DNA of 64,000 nt from Wurfbainia villosa (taxonomy: Eukaryota > Streptophyta > Magnoliopsida > Zingiberales > Zingiberaceae): NCBI GenBank assembly GCA_025175895.1, contig CM045987.1, positions 111,589,040 to 111,653,039 of the forward strand. The letters run 5' to 3'. This document shows, piece by piece, positions 9,759-21,007 of the stretch. The position numbers were made by a program, and so were the translations under genes. Every line of letters starts with the position of its first letter. Position 1 is the first letter of the stretch. A model generated the notes under the pieces. It did no database searches, was not told where the DNA came from, and saw only the letters and a program-made list of their open reading frames with translations.

Positions 9759-11285
9759 TGTTGGTGCAATCGACCCATGTCATAATTGACCAGACTCGAG
9801 TTTGACTCGAGTAGTGTTTTGATGTTTGACATTGATGTCTGACATCTATTGGGGAGATTGCTAATGCAATCGATCCAGGTCATAATTGATGTTTGATGAT
9901 GGTTTGACCATTGTCATGAGAGAAGTCCAAGTCTTGTGTACTTGACATGGAAAGTCCAAGCTTGAGTCTTGGCATGGAAAGTCCAACATGGGTTGGCAAG
10001 GAAAGTGCAAGCATGGGTCTTGGCAAGGGAAAGTCCAAGCATGGGTCTTGACATGGAAAGTCCAACATGGGTTGGCAAGGGAAAGTCCAAGCTTGAGTCT
10101 TGGCAATTGAGAAGTCCAAGGACAATATTGGCTGCGTGAAGTCCAAGGGTGGAGTCTTGGCAGCATAAGTCCAATGGTTGGCGGCGTAAAGTCCAAGTGA
10201 AGTCTTGGTAGCGTAAGCCCAATGTGCCTTGGCGGTGTAGACCACATTAGCATGACAATAGCTGATGGAAGCACTTGAAGGCTAGTGTATGGATGAACAA
10301 GTCATGGATGACTTGGAGGGATCCGATAGCCGTGAGGCTGACGGAGGTGGCTAGAAGACTTAGGTCTAGGCTAAAGGTGGTCTAGTAAGTATGGGGGCAC
10401 TATACTTGGGTTAAAACCTCATGTTTGAGGTGTATCAGTCAATTGAGACTATGGTCAGTCGACTGATGTGAGTCGATCAGAGTTTGGTCGATGGAATTTT
10501 TGATGATTTGCCAACATTGTAATCGATCGATGGCTGAGCAATCGGCCCGATCGAGATCGGTCGATCGCTGCTCAGGTTTCAGAAGCTCTCCAGTCGAGTG
10601 ATCAACCCGAACACTCGACTGATTGAGCCATCAATCAACTGATGGGCATGATCAGTCGACTGATAGTCTATCCATTAGACTTATCTGACGTGGCTCATGT
10701 CGTTGGGAGATAATGGATACAGGGGCAGTCGATTGATGGTCCCGATCAATCGACTACTAGGCGAAAATCAGCCCAAATTTAGGTTATAAAAGCAGCTCAT
10801 GGAGGAGGTTTTTGCCATGGTTCTCTTGGGTGATTTGAAGGGGAATAGTTGATTCTTTCCAGTCCTTCAAGGCTAGTCCAAGACAATCAAAGATCAAGCA
10901 ATCCAAAGCTCTTTGTAAAGTGTTTTCCTTTACTTGTATTTCATTTCATATTTATAGTTGCTTGTATCCATTGTATTACTTAGTGTAATCTTTGTACGAG
11001 GTTTCTCCACCTTCGGATTATTCCGAGAAGGAGTTATTATTATAATGGTGTGTGATTGGCATCGCTAGGGTTCTTACGAGCCCAATCCGTGGAGTAAGAA
11101 CCATTTGGTTCTGAACCACATTATATTTGGTGTTGTTCTTGTGTTTGTGTTGTATTTGTTTTATTATTTCTATTTTCGCTGTGTATAACACTTTTTGTAG
11201 CAAGCACACGATCGCAAACGAAATCCATCGCACAACAAGCGATGATGCTATTCACCCCCCTCTAGCGGCCACCGAGGTCCTAACA
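9759..11285 (+). repeat. 5' LTR of B1
   Basis: TGTTGGTGCAATCG...GGTCCTAACA, 1527 bp. U3 contains a 20-35 bp tandem family built on AAGTCCAAG...GAGTCTTGGCATGG (about 9925-10240) and a block rich in CAGTCGACTG-like palindromes (10430-10750). TATAAAAG at 10785-10792 is the likely promoter. The paired 3' LTR is 14858-16336 plus 22434-22467. The frames on the minus strand (100-160 codons) are translations of the tandem repeat and are not genes. Confidence 0.88.
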
Positions 11286-11287
11286 AT

Positions 11288-11304
11288 TGGTATCAGAGCA
11301 AGGC
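11288..11304 (+). other. Primer-binding site of B1 (tRNA-iMet)
   Basis: TGGTATCAGAGCAAGGC starts two bases after the LTR end. Confidence 0.88.
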
Positions 11305-11351
11305 CTCTCTTCAAGGATTAACAACCAAGAGAGCACCGCTAGAGGAAGAGG

Positions 11352-13022
11352 ATGGAATTTCAAGAGAATTTGGGATGGGATATCAACACTCTGGTCCCGT
11401 ATACCTTCTATGGACAAGAAGGGTTTAGGCAATGGAGGGCACGGATCGAAGAATTCATTATAATGAAGGACTTTGAAGATTAGTCTGCCTTGATGGAAGG
11501 GTTTGAATTTCCAAGAGGGCTAAAAGAAGGATTCCTCAAGATGAAGAAATGGACCAAGGAACAACTCCAAGAGTTCGAGAAAAATCAAAAGGTAACAAAA
11601 TTTTTGGTTGAATTGATACCTAACAATGTCGTGTCCAAGTTAGGTGAATACAAGGATGCAAAGGAATTTTGGAGTGAATTGGCCAAACTCCATGAAGAAT
11701 CATCCATGGCTTAAGTAGAAAGAGAGCCCGAAGTAGAAGCTTCATCATCCTCACAAGAAAGTGAGGACTTGAAAGTTGATACGAAATCAACATCCGGATC
11801 TGGATCGAAAGAGGAAGAAAAGGTGGAAGAAGCCTCCACCTTTGGGATTGAGGGGGAGGAAGTTAGATCACCCTCCATGCCGAATCAAGAGGTAGCCTCA
11901 ACATTCAGGAGAGATGAAGAAGAACCAATTTCGGCACTGAGCACCACCCTAGGTAGCTCAAGCACATCATTTCAAAATAAAATTCATATAATTTACTTTG
12001 AGTATAGGGAAAATGGACACTACAAGAGTAAGTGTCCTAAAAGGGTCAAGAAGGCTCAACCGGCTCCAAAGGTCAAGAGTGTCGGTCCCCCAACACATAA
12101 AATCAAGGAGCACATTAGTTGCTTCAAGTGCCGACAACCGGGACACTACCGGAGTCAATGCCCTAGGGGGAAGAAAAAGAGCCAAGAAGGAGCATCACAA
12201 GTAGGGGGAGCTTTAAAAGCAAACCCTAAGATAACTTTTAAGTATGCTTCTTCTTCAATAAATAGTCAAAAGCACGCTAGAAACAATTTAAACAATCTTG
12301 CAATTTATCATAAAGGGCATGCTAGAAATAGGGAGTATTGTTTAGGTGCTAAAAATGTCCACTTTAGGAAGAAGGAGAAATTTGGGACTAATGTCCCTAA
12401 AACAATTTTACCTAAGGAAAGTATTAGGAAGATAGAGAACCACCTAGGTTTTAACCCTAAATGGACTAGGCATATACCTAGGAAAAACAATGTCCAAAGA
12501 ATAAATGAAAAATAAAAAATTGGACAATTAGAGCTAGAAAACCAAGCCTTGAGGTCAAGACTTGAGAAATTAGAGAAGACCCTTAAGAAGATGCAAAATT
12601 CAATTAAAGGGTCAAATAGTCAAAACCTAGGGTGTGAGAGGCAAGAACCATCTAGGAGGCAAGGTTTGGGTCACAAGCCTATGTCTAAGAAGGTAATGCC
12701 TACTTACCACAATGTTCCATTTGACTATGGAACTAAACCTAGGTCTATGGAAACCAAGGTCAATAGGGAAGTCATCCCTAAGGTTGACCAAGGTAAATGC
12801 CTAGTAGCTAGGGTTTCAAGGAAACCTAGGCAAGCCACTAAGAAGGTTACAAGGGGAGTCACCCCTAGAGTTAACTTAGGCAAGACCCAAATGACAAAGG
12901 CTACCAAGCTTAGAAGGGTCATTAGGAGGATATCTAGGGAGGTCATCACTAGGGAATACCTAGTAAACCCAAGGAGCTCAAATAGGTTTTGGGTTCCTAA
13001 GAGCGTGATCGATTCACGCTAA
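11352..13022 (+). pseudogene. Gag-like protein with two CCHC zinc knuckles (B1)
   Basis: One uninterrupted frame of 557 codons except for three nonsense codons (TAG 11481, TAA 11712, TAA 12513); no frameshift is needed. The N-terminal 120 residues (ending KEFWSELAKLHEESSMA) are copia Gag-like. An acidic Ser/Glu-rich linker follows. Two knuckles then appear: one with its first Cys changed to Tyr (YFEYRENGHYKSKC), the other intact (CFKCRQPGHYRSQC). The C-terminal half is basic, with a coiled-coil-like LRSRLEKLEKTLKKMQ. The basic tail and knuckles suit RNA binding and packaging. It is collinear with the B2 protein. There is no DSG/DTG protease motif. ATG 11352 follows the primer site by 48 bp. 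Confidence 0.8.
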
Positions 13023-14843
13023 ATGGGTTTAGGTGTGCCAACCTTGAATGGATGGGTAGTTAACCTAACCATGGTAAAGGTGACACTTTAGGATATTTTC
13101 AAGGTTATGGATACCTTGGAAATAGGTTTGATTTTAAATCTTAAAAGATTTTAGGATGTGTCAATATATTTTTGGGATTATGAAAAATCAATCAAATTGT
13201 CACAACTTAGGTTTAGAGGTCATAGTGTGCCATTTTGGATTTTTAGCACATTTGGGAGATAAATGATAATATGACAAAATGAGTTTAATAATAAAAAATG
13301 ACAACAAATATTAAAATTTAGGTATTACATACCTTTATATTTTATTTTCCATGCTTGATTTACCATATAACATGTCATGACATCATATCTACTTTTAATT
13401 ATATAATATGTCATGATCATGCTTAGGATTAAGGTTAAATGTCATGTATGCTTAGATTCCATTTTATGTCATGACATCATGATTATGAGCACATGCTTAT
13501 TTATATCATCATTAATGTCATAATCATTCATGCATTAATAACAAATTGAGTTAAGGACAATTGACATGACTTGAAGTCCCATGTATAAGGGAATCAAGTA
13601 GGGTTGCCTTAGAAAAATGCATGAAACCCTAGTTTAGGAGAACAAAACCCACATATCACATTACATTGACATGTATGTGTATTGATACACCCTAGATACA
13701 TGTGAGATGCTAGGATATTAGTTAAGTTCAAGGTGCATAGTTTTTGCATTTAGATGAACTCAAACTCATCTTATATTATTTGTGGATCATGGGGAAAGCT
13801 AATGTGCAAGTCATGTGCATTGAGCTCATTGATCATGATCCAATATAGGTTTTCAAAATTATTTTAGAAAATCTTGGTGAAGTCTATCTTTTGTTAGCAA
13901 TTACCATTGATGAAGTTAATACAAAGTGAGCTAAAACAATGAAGTTTTTTTCACTTTTGAACTTTGTGTCAATTTCGCTATTTTATGGGTAAATTATTTT
14001 TCAAATATTTTTCACCCATTGTATTTGTTATAAGTATTATACATATGAAGTTACACGATTTTTCAAACTATGTATATTTACTTATGAATTTTTGAAATTC
14101 GATTCTGATAACTGAAATTTAGAAATTTCAGTTATCAGTCGACTATCGCTTGATGGCAGTCGACTGATGGGTAGGGCAGTCGACTGTTGACTGAGAGAGT
14201 CGACTGCCAGGACTGATTTTGGGTAAATAAGATATGTTTAGCCTATGTTCAACTATGTTAGGGTTCCCTAACTGCTCCTAACCCTAAGATATGCTTTGGG
14301 AAGCATTAGAAAGGGTGAAAATCCATTGGATATGGATTAGGAGAGTTGTTAGGGCGTGTATCAATTTTAAGGTGTTGGAAAGTTCAAAGTTGAACTTTGG
14401 ACCTTAATTTTTGATGGTTTAGCATTCCTATTGGCTTAGGGACTTCCCAAGGATATTGTTGGTGCAATGGTCAAGGGGGAGCAAGCTTTTAGGGGGAGGT
14501 ATCCATCATGGGATGATGGATGTATTTATCCTCATGAGGAGGAGAAATGGGAATTTGAGATGCCCAATTTGAAAATTTAGAGAGTTTGTAGGATTGCCTC
14601 TCTTAAGTGATATGAGACTTATCACTAGGAAGATTGTAGGCATCCTAGATGTATTTGGACCAAGCGGGAGATTGTAAGATCTCATTGGGATATGAAACAT
14701 TGACCTCTTTGAGGAGAACCTTTTTGATGTACGTCAAAAAGGGGGAGAATTAATGGGAGAATGTTAGAATTACCAATTTGGAAAAATTGGTAAGGGAATT
14801 TGAGTTAGGAGCCTAACTCAAGGGCATTTTTTTGTCAAACATC
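13023..14843 (+). other. Non-coding internal region of B1
   Basis: No open frame of note. Two perfect copies of the palindrome ATGTCATGACAT occur at 13372-13383 and 13466-13477, with related CATGATCATG words around them. Three to four CAGTCGACTG-like motifs lie at 14140-14215. A second polypurine tract (CAAAAAGGGGGAGA) lies at 14734-14747, about 110 bp before the functional one. B2 has the same arrangement, so the region is conserved without coding. Confidence 0.6.
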
Positions 14844-14857
14844 AAAAAGGGGGAGAT
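14844..14857 (+). other. Polypurine tract of B1
   Basis: AAAAAGGGGGAGAT directly precedes the 3' LTR start TGTTGGTGC. Confidence 0.85.
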
Positions 14858-16336
14858 TGTTGGTGCAATCGGCCCAGGTCATGATTGACCAAACTCGAGT
14901 TTGACTCGAGTAGTGTTTTGATATTTGACATTGATGTTTGACATGTGTTGGGGAGATTGCTGATGCAATCGACCCAGGTCATAATTGATGTTTGATGATG
15001 GTTTGACCATTGTCATGGGAGAAGTCCAAGTCTTGTGTACTTGGCATGGAAAGTCCAAGCTTGAGTCTTGGCATGGAAAGTCCAACATGGGTTGGCAAGG
15101 AAAGTGCAAGCATGAGTCTTGGCAAGGGAAAGTCCAAGCATGAGTCTTGACATGGAAAGTCCAACATGGGTTGTCAAGGGAAAGTCCAAGTTTGAGTCTT
15201 GGCAATTGAGAAGTCCAAGGGGAATATTGGCGGTGTAAAGTCCAAGGGTGGAGTCTTGGCAGCATAAGTACAATGGTTGGTGGCGTAAAGTCCAAGCGGA
15301 GTCTTGGCAGCATAAGCCCAATATGCCTTGGCGGTGTAGACCACATTAGCATGACAATAGCTGATGGAAGCACTTGAAGGCTAGCATATGGATGAACAAG
15401 TCATGGATGACTTGGAGGGATCCGATAGGCATGAGGCTGACGGAGGTGGCTAGAAGGCTTAGGTCTAGGCTAAGGGTGGTCTAGCAAGTATGGGGGCACC
15501 ATACTTGGGTTAAAACCTCATGTTTGAGATGTATTAGTCGACTGAGACTATGGTTAGTCGACTGATGTGAGTCGACCAGAGTTTGATCGGAATTGGCCTA
15601 GCAGCGATGCGGCGTAGGCGATCGGTGATGGCACGGCCGATCGGTGATCGAAGATCGATCATTCTACGGTCGAGTCAGTTTTCGCACGAGCTCTCCAGTC
15701 GAGTGATCAGCCCGAACACTCGACTGATTGAGCCATCAGTCGACTGATGGTCTATCTGTTGGACTTATCCGATGTGGCTCATGCCGTTGGGAGACAACGA
15801 CTACAGGGGAAGTCGACTGATGGTCCCGATCAGTCGACTGCTAGGTGAAAATCAGCCCGAATGCATGTTTTAAAAGCAGCTTGTGGAGGAGGTTTTTGCC
15901 ATGTTTCTCTTGGGCGATTTGAAGGGGAATAGTTGGTGCTTTCCAGTCTTTCAAGGCTAGTCCAAGGCAATCAAAGATCAAGCAATCCAAAGCTCTTTGT
16001 AAAGTATTTTTCTTTACTTGTATTGTATTTCATATTTATAGTTGCTTGTATCTATTGTATTACTTAGTGTAATCTTTGTACGAGGTTTCTCCACCTCCGA
16101 ATTATTCCGAGAAGGAGTTATTGTTATAGTGGTGTGTGATTGGCATTGCTAGGGCTCTTATGAGCCCAATCCATAGAGTAGGAACCATTCGGTTCCGAAC
16201 CATATTATATTTGGTGTTGTGCTTGTGTTTGTGTTGTATTTATTTTATTATTTCTATTTCCGTTGTGTATAACACTTTTTTTAACAAGCACATGATCACA
16301 AACGAAATCCATCGCACGACAAGAGATGACGCTATT
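14858..16336 (+). repeat. 3' LTR of B1, main part (rest at 22434-22467)
   Basis: Matches the 5' LTR from TGTTGGTGC through the same tandem AAGTCCAAG array and the R/U5 region. It breaks off at GACGCTATT where B2 inserted; the last 34 bp (CACCCC...CCTAACA) are at 22434-22467. The TATAAAAG of the 5' LTR is changed to TTTAAAAG here. The block 15560-15720 diverges sharply from the 5' LTR while the flanks agree. Confidence 0.85.
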
Positions 16337-17789
16337 TGTAGGGGATCGATGTGTATGTGTTGGTCGACTAGAGGGGGGTGTATAACCCTCAATCGTCGTA
16401 CGGTGGAATACGATCGTTCTCATTGTGTGCTCGTCTACAATTGTCGTTAGCACAGCGGAATACTAATACAAATATGAATACTAACAACAATATAAGCATA
16501 CACAAACACACGATATACGTGGTTCTGAACCGAATGGTTCCTACTCCACGGGCGAGCTCTCCGAGCTCTAGTTATACACACGACACTAACTAAACCACTC
16601 CTTCTCGACAACACGTCGGAGGTGGAGAAACCTCTCACAAGCAATTACAATATAATATAGAAATACAAGCAAATACAAAAATATAATACACAAGAAAACT
16701 TTCACAGATTGCTTTGATCGCTTTGCTTGTTGCTTGCTTTAGATGGCTCTTGAAGGTCTGGAATGCAGCAACAATTCCCCTCCAATAGCTTCCCAAAAGG
16801 CTTGGCGAAATCCTCCCACTTGAGCTCCATTTATAACCTGCATCAAGCTGATTTCATGCGCATCAGTCGACTGGTCCTGTAGCCGTTGTCTCACAACGGC
16901 CAGATCTACATTAGTCAAGTTCCAACGGATCACACATCAGTCGACTGATGGCACCCATCAGTCGACTGGTACCCATCAATCGAGTCTTTGGCGAAGCTCA
17001 ACTAGCTTCGCGTGCGCAGGTCACGATCGATCGGATCGCTTCCCTTAAGCGCCGATCGATATGTCCTCAACGATCGCCCTCCCATGGCAGTCGACTGATT
17101 AGCCAGACTCTGTTCAGTCGAACACTAGTCGAACCCATACGACCTAGAGCAGTCGACTGGCACCTATGCCAGTTGACTGATGTCGGGTAAAACCTCAAAC
17201 ATCAAGCTGTTTGAGATTTCGACAACCAGTCTTAGCCACTTGGCCAAGTCCACATCATCCCTCATGGAGTTCCCCACCGAAGCTCTCTTCCCTTGGCCTA
17301 CGCCCCTCGGATGCACCAAGCGCACGACTTCACAACGCCATCCTTCTCGTCTCTTGCCCTCAAAGTATGCTTCCCTTGGGCCTCACTCCATTCGCTCTCC
17401 GTCCGGCGGTCCCTCGGATGCTCTAAGCGCACGGCTTCGCAATGCCATCCTTCACCGACTCAAAGACCCCGAGCCTAGTGAACTTGCCAAGTTCTCAAGA
17501 CTTCCCACATGCACCAAGCACACGACTTCGCAATGCATTTCTCACCAAGCACAAAGCGCACGACTTTGCAATGCTTTGGATTTTCCCACACCAAGCCCCA
17601 TGCTTGGATTTTCCATGCCAACTCCATGTTGGACTTTCCCACACCAAGCTCCATGCTTGGATTTTCCATGCCAACTCCATGTTGGACTTTCCATGATAAT
17701 CCCATATCATGAGTTTTGTCTATTATCAAAATACTATCAAAGTACTGCTCGAGTCAAACTCGAGTCAACCTGGGCCGATTGCACCAACA
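16337..17789 (-). repeat. 3' LTR of B2
   Basis: 1453 bp from TGTAGGGG to CACCAACA (plus strand). The minus-strand TATA box TATAAAT is at 16829-16835. U3 has a two-unit repeat of about 55 bp (17583-17692) containing CCATGCTTGGATTTTCCATG, and many CAGTCGACTG motifs (16860-17175). It is about 32 bp longer than the 5' LTR because of an extra segment near 17525-17570. Confidence 0.88.
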
Positions 17790-17805
17790 ATCTCCCCCTT
17801 TTTGA
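17790..17805 (-). other. Polypurine tract of B2
   Basis: The minus strand reads AAAAAGGGGGAGAT next to the 3' LTR. A second similar tract (CAAAAAGGGGGAGA) lies at 17905-17918. Confidence 0.85.
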
Positions 17806-19368
17806 TGATTGACAAAACTACCATCTCAAGTCTATCAATTCTCCCATATTGGCAATTCTCATATCCCAATGAGAATTCCAACGATAATTGGTAACTTGGT
17901 AACGTCTCCCCCTTTTTGACATTACATCAAAAAGGTCCTCCCCAAGGGTATGAATGTCTCATATCCCAATGAGATCTTACAATCTCTCCCTTGGAGGAAC
18001 ACATGCCTACAATCTTTCTAGTGATCCCATATCACTTAAAGAGAAGCAACCCAATTTTCCTCCCATGAGGAAATACACATCCATCTTCCCATAATGGATA
18101 CTTCCCCCTAGAGGCTTGCTCCCCCTTGACCATTGCACCAACAATGTCCTTGGAGAGTCCCTAAGCCAATAGGAACATAAAGCCATCAAAATTAAGGCAA
18201 AGTTCAACAATGAACTTCCATCCACCTTAAAATTGATGCTCTCCCTAAACACTTCTCCTAATCCATGTCCAATGGATTTCAACCCTTTCTAATGCTCTCC
18301 CAAGCATGTCCTAGGGTTAGGAGTAGTTAGGGGACCAAAACACAGCTGAACATGGGCCTAACCATCAAGGTTTACCCAAAATTTGGACTTGCCATCGATC
18401 ATTGGACTCCTGGCGATCGATTGATAAGCTGCATTATAGTTGCTTTGTCAATTTCAGAAATGAATTTTCAAAATTCGTAAGTAAATATATATATGTTGAA
18501 AAATCTTGAAATTCGTAAGTAAATATTATCAAATTTGGTTGATTGATAACTGCATTTGGTATTACAGTCATAATGGGTGAAAAATACTGGAAAATTATTT
18601 TACCCACAAAATAGCGAGATTGACACAAAGTTCAAAAGTTTAGAAAAGCTTCAATATTGAGCCCTCTTTGTATCATCCCATTCAATGGTGATAGCTATCA
18701 AAAGATAGACTTCACCAAGGTTTTTCAAAATGTTTTTGAAATATTTAATTCCTTTTTCCTAAACATCTCACTTATATCTAGATGTGTAAAACACATACAA
18801 GTCAAGTTTTTAGTGAGATGTGGGTTTTTGTTCTTTTAATGGTTTCATGCATATTTCTAGGCAATATTATTTGATTCCCATCAAATCATGCCATAGTCCT
18901 TAATTTCATTTTAGTTATATGCATGATGATGATTATGACATAAATATGATATAGATAAAAGCATATGCCAAAATCATGATGTCATGACATGTGAAAGAAA
19001 TCTAAGTATACATGACATATAAAAATAATTCTAAACATGATCATGACATGTTTATAGATAAAAATGAAAATGATGTCATGACATGGCAAGGTAAATAAAT
19101 CATGGAAAATAAAAATATACTAAGGTATAGAATACCTAAGTGTTGAATCCAAATTGCCATTTCTAGGGTTAAGTCCATTTTTGCCTTAATGCCATTTATC
19201 CCCCAAGTATGCCAAAAACCCAAAATGACACACCAATATCTCTAAGATCTATTTGTGGCAATTTAATCATTTTTAACTTCTCAAGCACATTGGCACATCC
19301 TAATGTGTCAACTCTACTATGGTTAGGTTAACTACCCATCCACTTAGGGTTGACACACACTAACCCAT
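17806..19368 (-). other. Non-coding internal region of B2
   Basis: No supported gene. It contains two perfect ATGTCATGACAT palindromes (18979-18990 and 19073-19084), as in B1, and a duplicated polypurine tract. AT-rich sequence resembles B1 13023-14843 in order and wording (for example the TTTTTCACCCATT area), showing a shared ancestral non-coding module. Confidence 0.6.
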
Positions 19369-20949
19369 TTAACGTGAATTGATCACGCTCTTAGTAACCC
19401 AATATCTATTGGAGCTCCTTGGGTTAACAAGGTATTCTCTAGGGATAACTTCCCTAGATACCTTCCTAATGACCCTTTTAGGCTTTAAAGCCATAGTCTT
19501 TTGGGTCTTTCCTAGGTCAACTCTAGAGGTGACTCCTCCTTTGACCTTCCTAGTGGCTACATTTGATTTCTTTGAGGTCTTAGCCACTAAGAAAACACCA
19601 TGGCTAGTCTTAGGGATAGCTTCCCTATTAGCCTTGGTTCTTCTAGACCTAGAAATAGTTCCATAATCAAATGAAACATTATGATAAGTCTTCTTGGGCT
19701 TAGGTTTGTGACCCAAACCTTCCTTGCCCTTGGACCGTTTTTGAACCCTAGGTCTTGACTTTTGGGCATTTGACCCTTGAATTGAATTTTCAATAATCCT
19801 AAGGGGTTTCTCCATTTTCTCAAGTCTTGACCTCAAGACTTGATTTTCCACCTCTAATCTTCCCAATTTTGATTTTTCATTAATCTTTTGGGAGATATTC
19901 TTCTTCTTAGGCATGTGTCTACCCTTATTAGGGTTAATGCCTAGATGGTTTTCAACTCTTCTAATGGACTCTTTAGATAAAATAGGTCTAGTGTTTTGAG
20001 TCCTAGGTTTGTCCTTAGAGAAACTAACATGCTTAGCACCTAAACACACATATTTATTCCTACTAGCATGCTTTTCATTAATGATTGCAAGAGAGCTAAA
20101 ATAATTCTTAGCATGCTTTTTAGCTTTAGGAATTAAAGGTGCATTATTTAAATATACCTTAGGGTTAGCTTTGGAAGCTCCCCCTACATAAGATATACTT
20201 TCTTGCCCTTTCTTCCTCTCCCTAGGGCATTGGCTTCGGTAGTGCCCCTTTTGATTGCATTTAAAGCACACAATGTGCTCTTTGCTTTTAGTTGTGGGGA
20301 CTCCGGCATCCTTTGACTTTGGGTTGACTTTTGGTGCCGATGCCTTTTCCTTAGCCAATTTAGGGCATTTGCTCTTGTAATGCCCTTTCTCCCTACACTC
20401 AAAGCATATTATATGATCTTTATTTAAAATTATAATACTTGAGTTACCTAGGGAGGTGGTGGAGGCCTCTTCACTTCTTTCAGAGGTAGAAGCTTCATTT
20501 TGATCTTGCTCCGGAATGGAAATCCTTTCCTCCCCCTCAATGCTAGAGGTGGAGGTTTCCACCAAATCATCAACATCTTCAAATGTTGTAGGTGCTTCTT
20601 CCTCGGCATTCTCCTATACTTGTGCCAGTTGGGAATTTTCTTGGAATTTCATTATCTTATTCCATAGCTCCCTTGCATCCCTATAGTCACCCAATCTAGA
20701 CCAAATATGGTTAGGTAACAAATCACTAAGTAATTTTATTACCTTGAGATTTGTCTTGAATTCCTTAATTTGATCTTGGGTCCACCTTGACTTCTCAATT
20801 GGCTTATTGTCTTTGTCCCTAGGCATCTCAAAACCGTTTTCTACAATAATCATAAAATCAAAATCGGTTTCGATGTATACCTCCATCCGTTTCGTCCACC
20901 AAGTAAAATCTCCATCGAATTTCGATGGATGAATGTTGTAGTCGGCCAT
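19369..20949 (-). pseudogene. Gag-like protein with two CCHC zinc knuckles (B2)
   Basis: 527 codons in one frame, broken only by TAG at 20614-20616. It begins MADYNIHPSKFDG, 42 bp after the primer site. The N-terminal part (WTKRMEVYIE, LWNKIMKFQEN) is the copia Gag-like (UBN2-type) domain. A Ser/Glu/Thr linker follows, then two intact knuckles CFECREKGHYKSKC and CFKCNQKGHYRSQC, a basic region, and a coiled-coil-like LRSRLEKMEKPLRIIE. The last residues (PREYLVNPRSSNR, VTKSVINSR) are shared with B1. It likely formed the particle and bound the RNA; protease and polymerase are absent. It is the best preserved frame of the family in the window. Confidence 0.85.
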
Positions 20950-20990
20950 CTTGTAGTGCTTGTGTCGGCGGTTAGTCCTCGACAAGCGAC

Positions 20991-21005
20991 TTGGCTCTGA
21001 TACCA
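20991..21005 (-). other. Primer-binding site of B2 (tRNA-iMet)
   Basis: The minus strand reads TGGTATCAGAGCCAA, two bases from the 5' LTR. Confidence 0.88.
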
Positions 21006-21007
21006 CT

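Noticed and set aside
9861..10274. Minus-strand frames with repeated CLDFPCQ-like phrases in LTRs of B1, B2 and I
   Set aside because: Direct translation of the AAGTCCAAG tandem array; frame and stops vary between copies.
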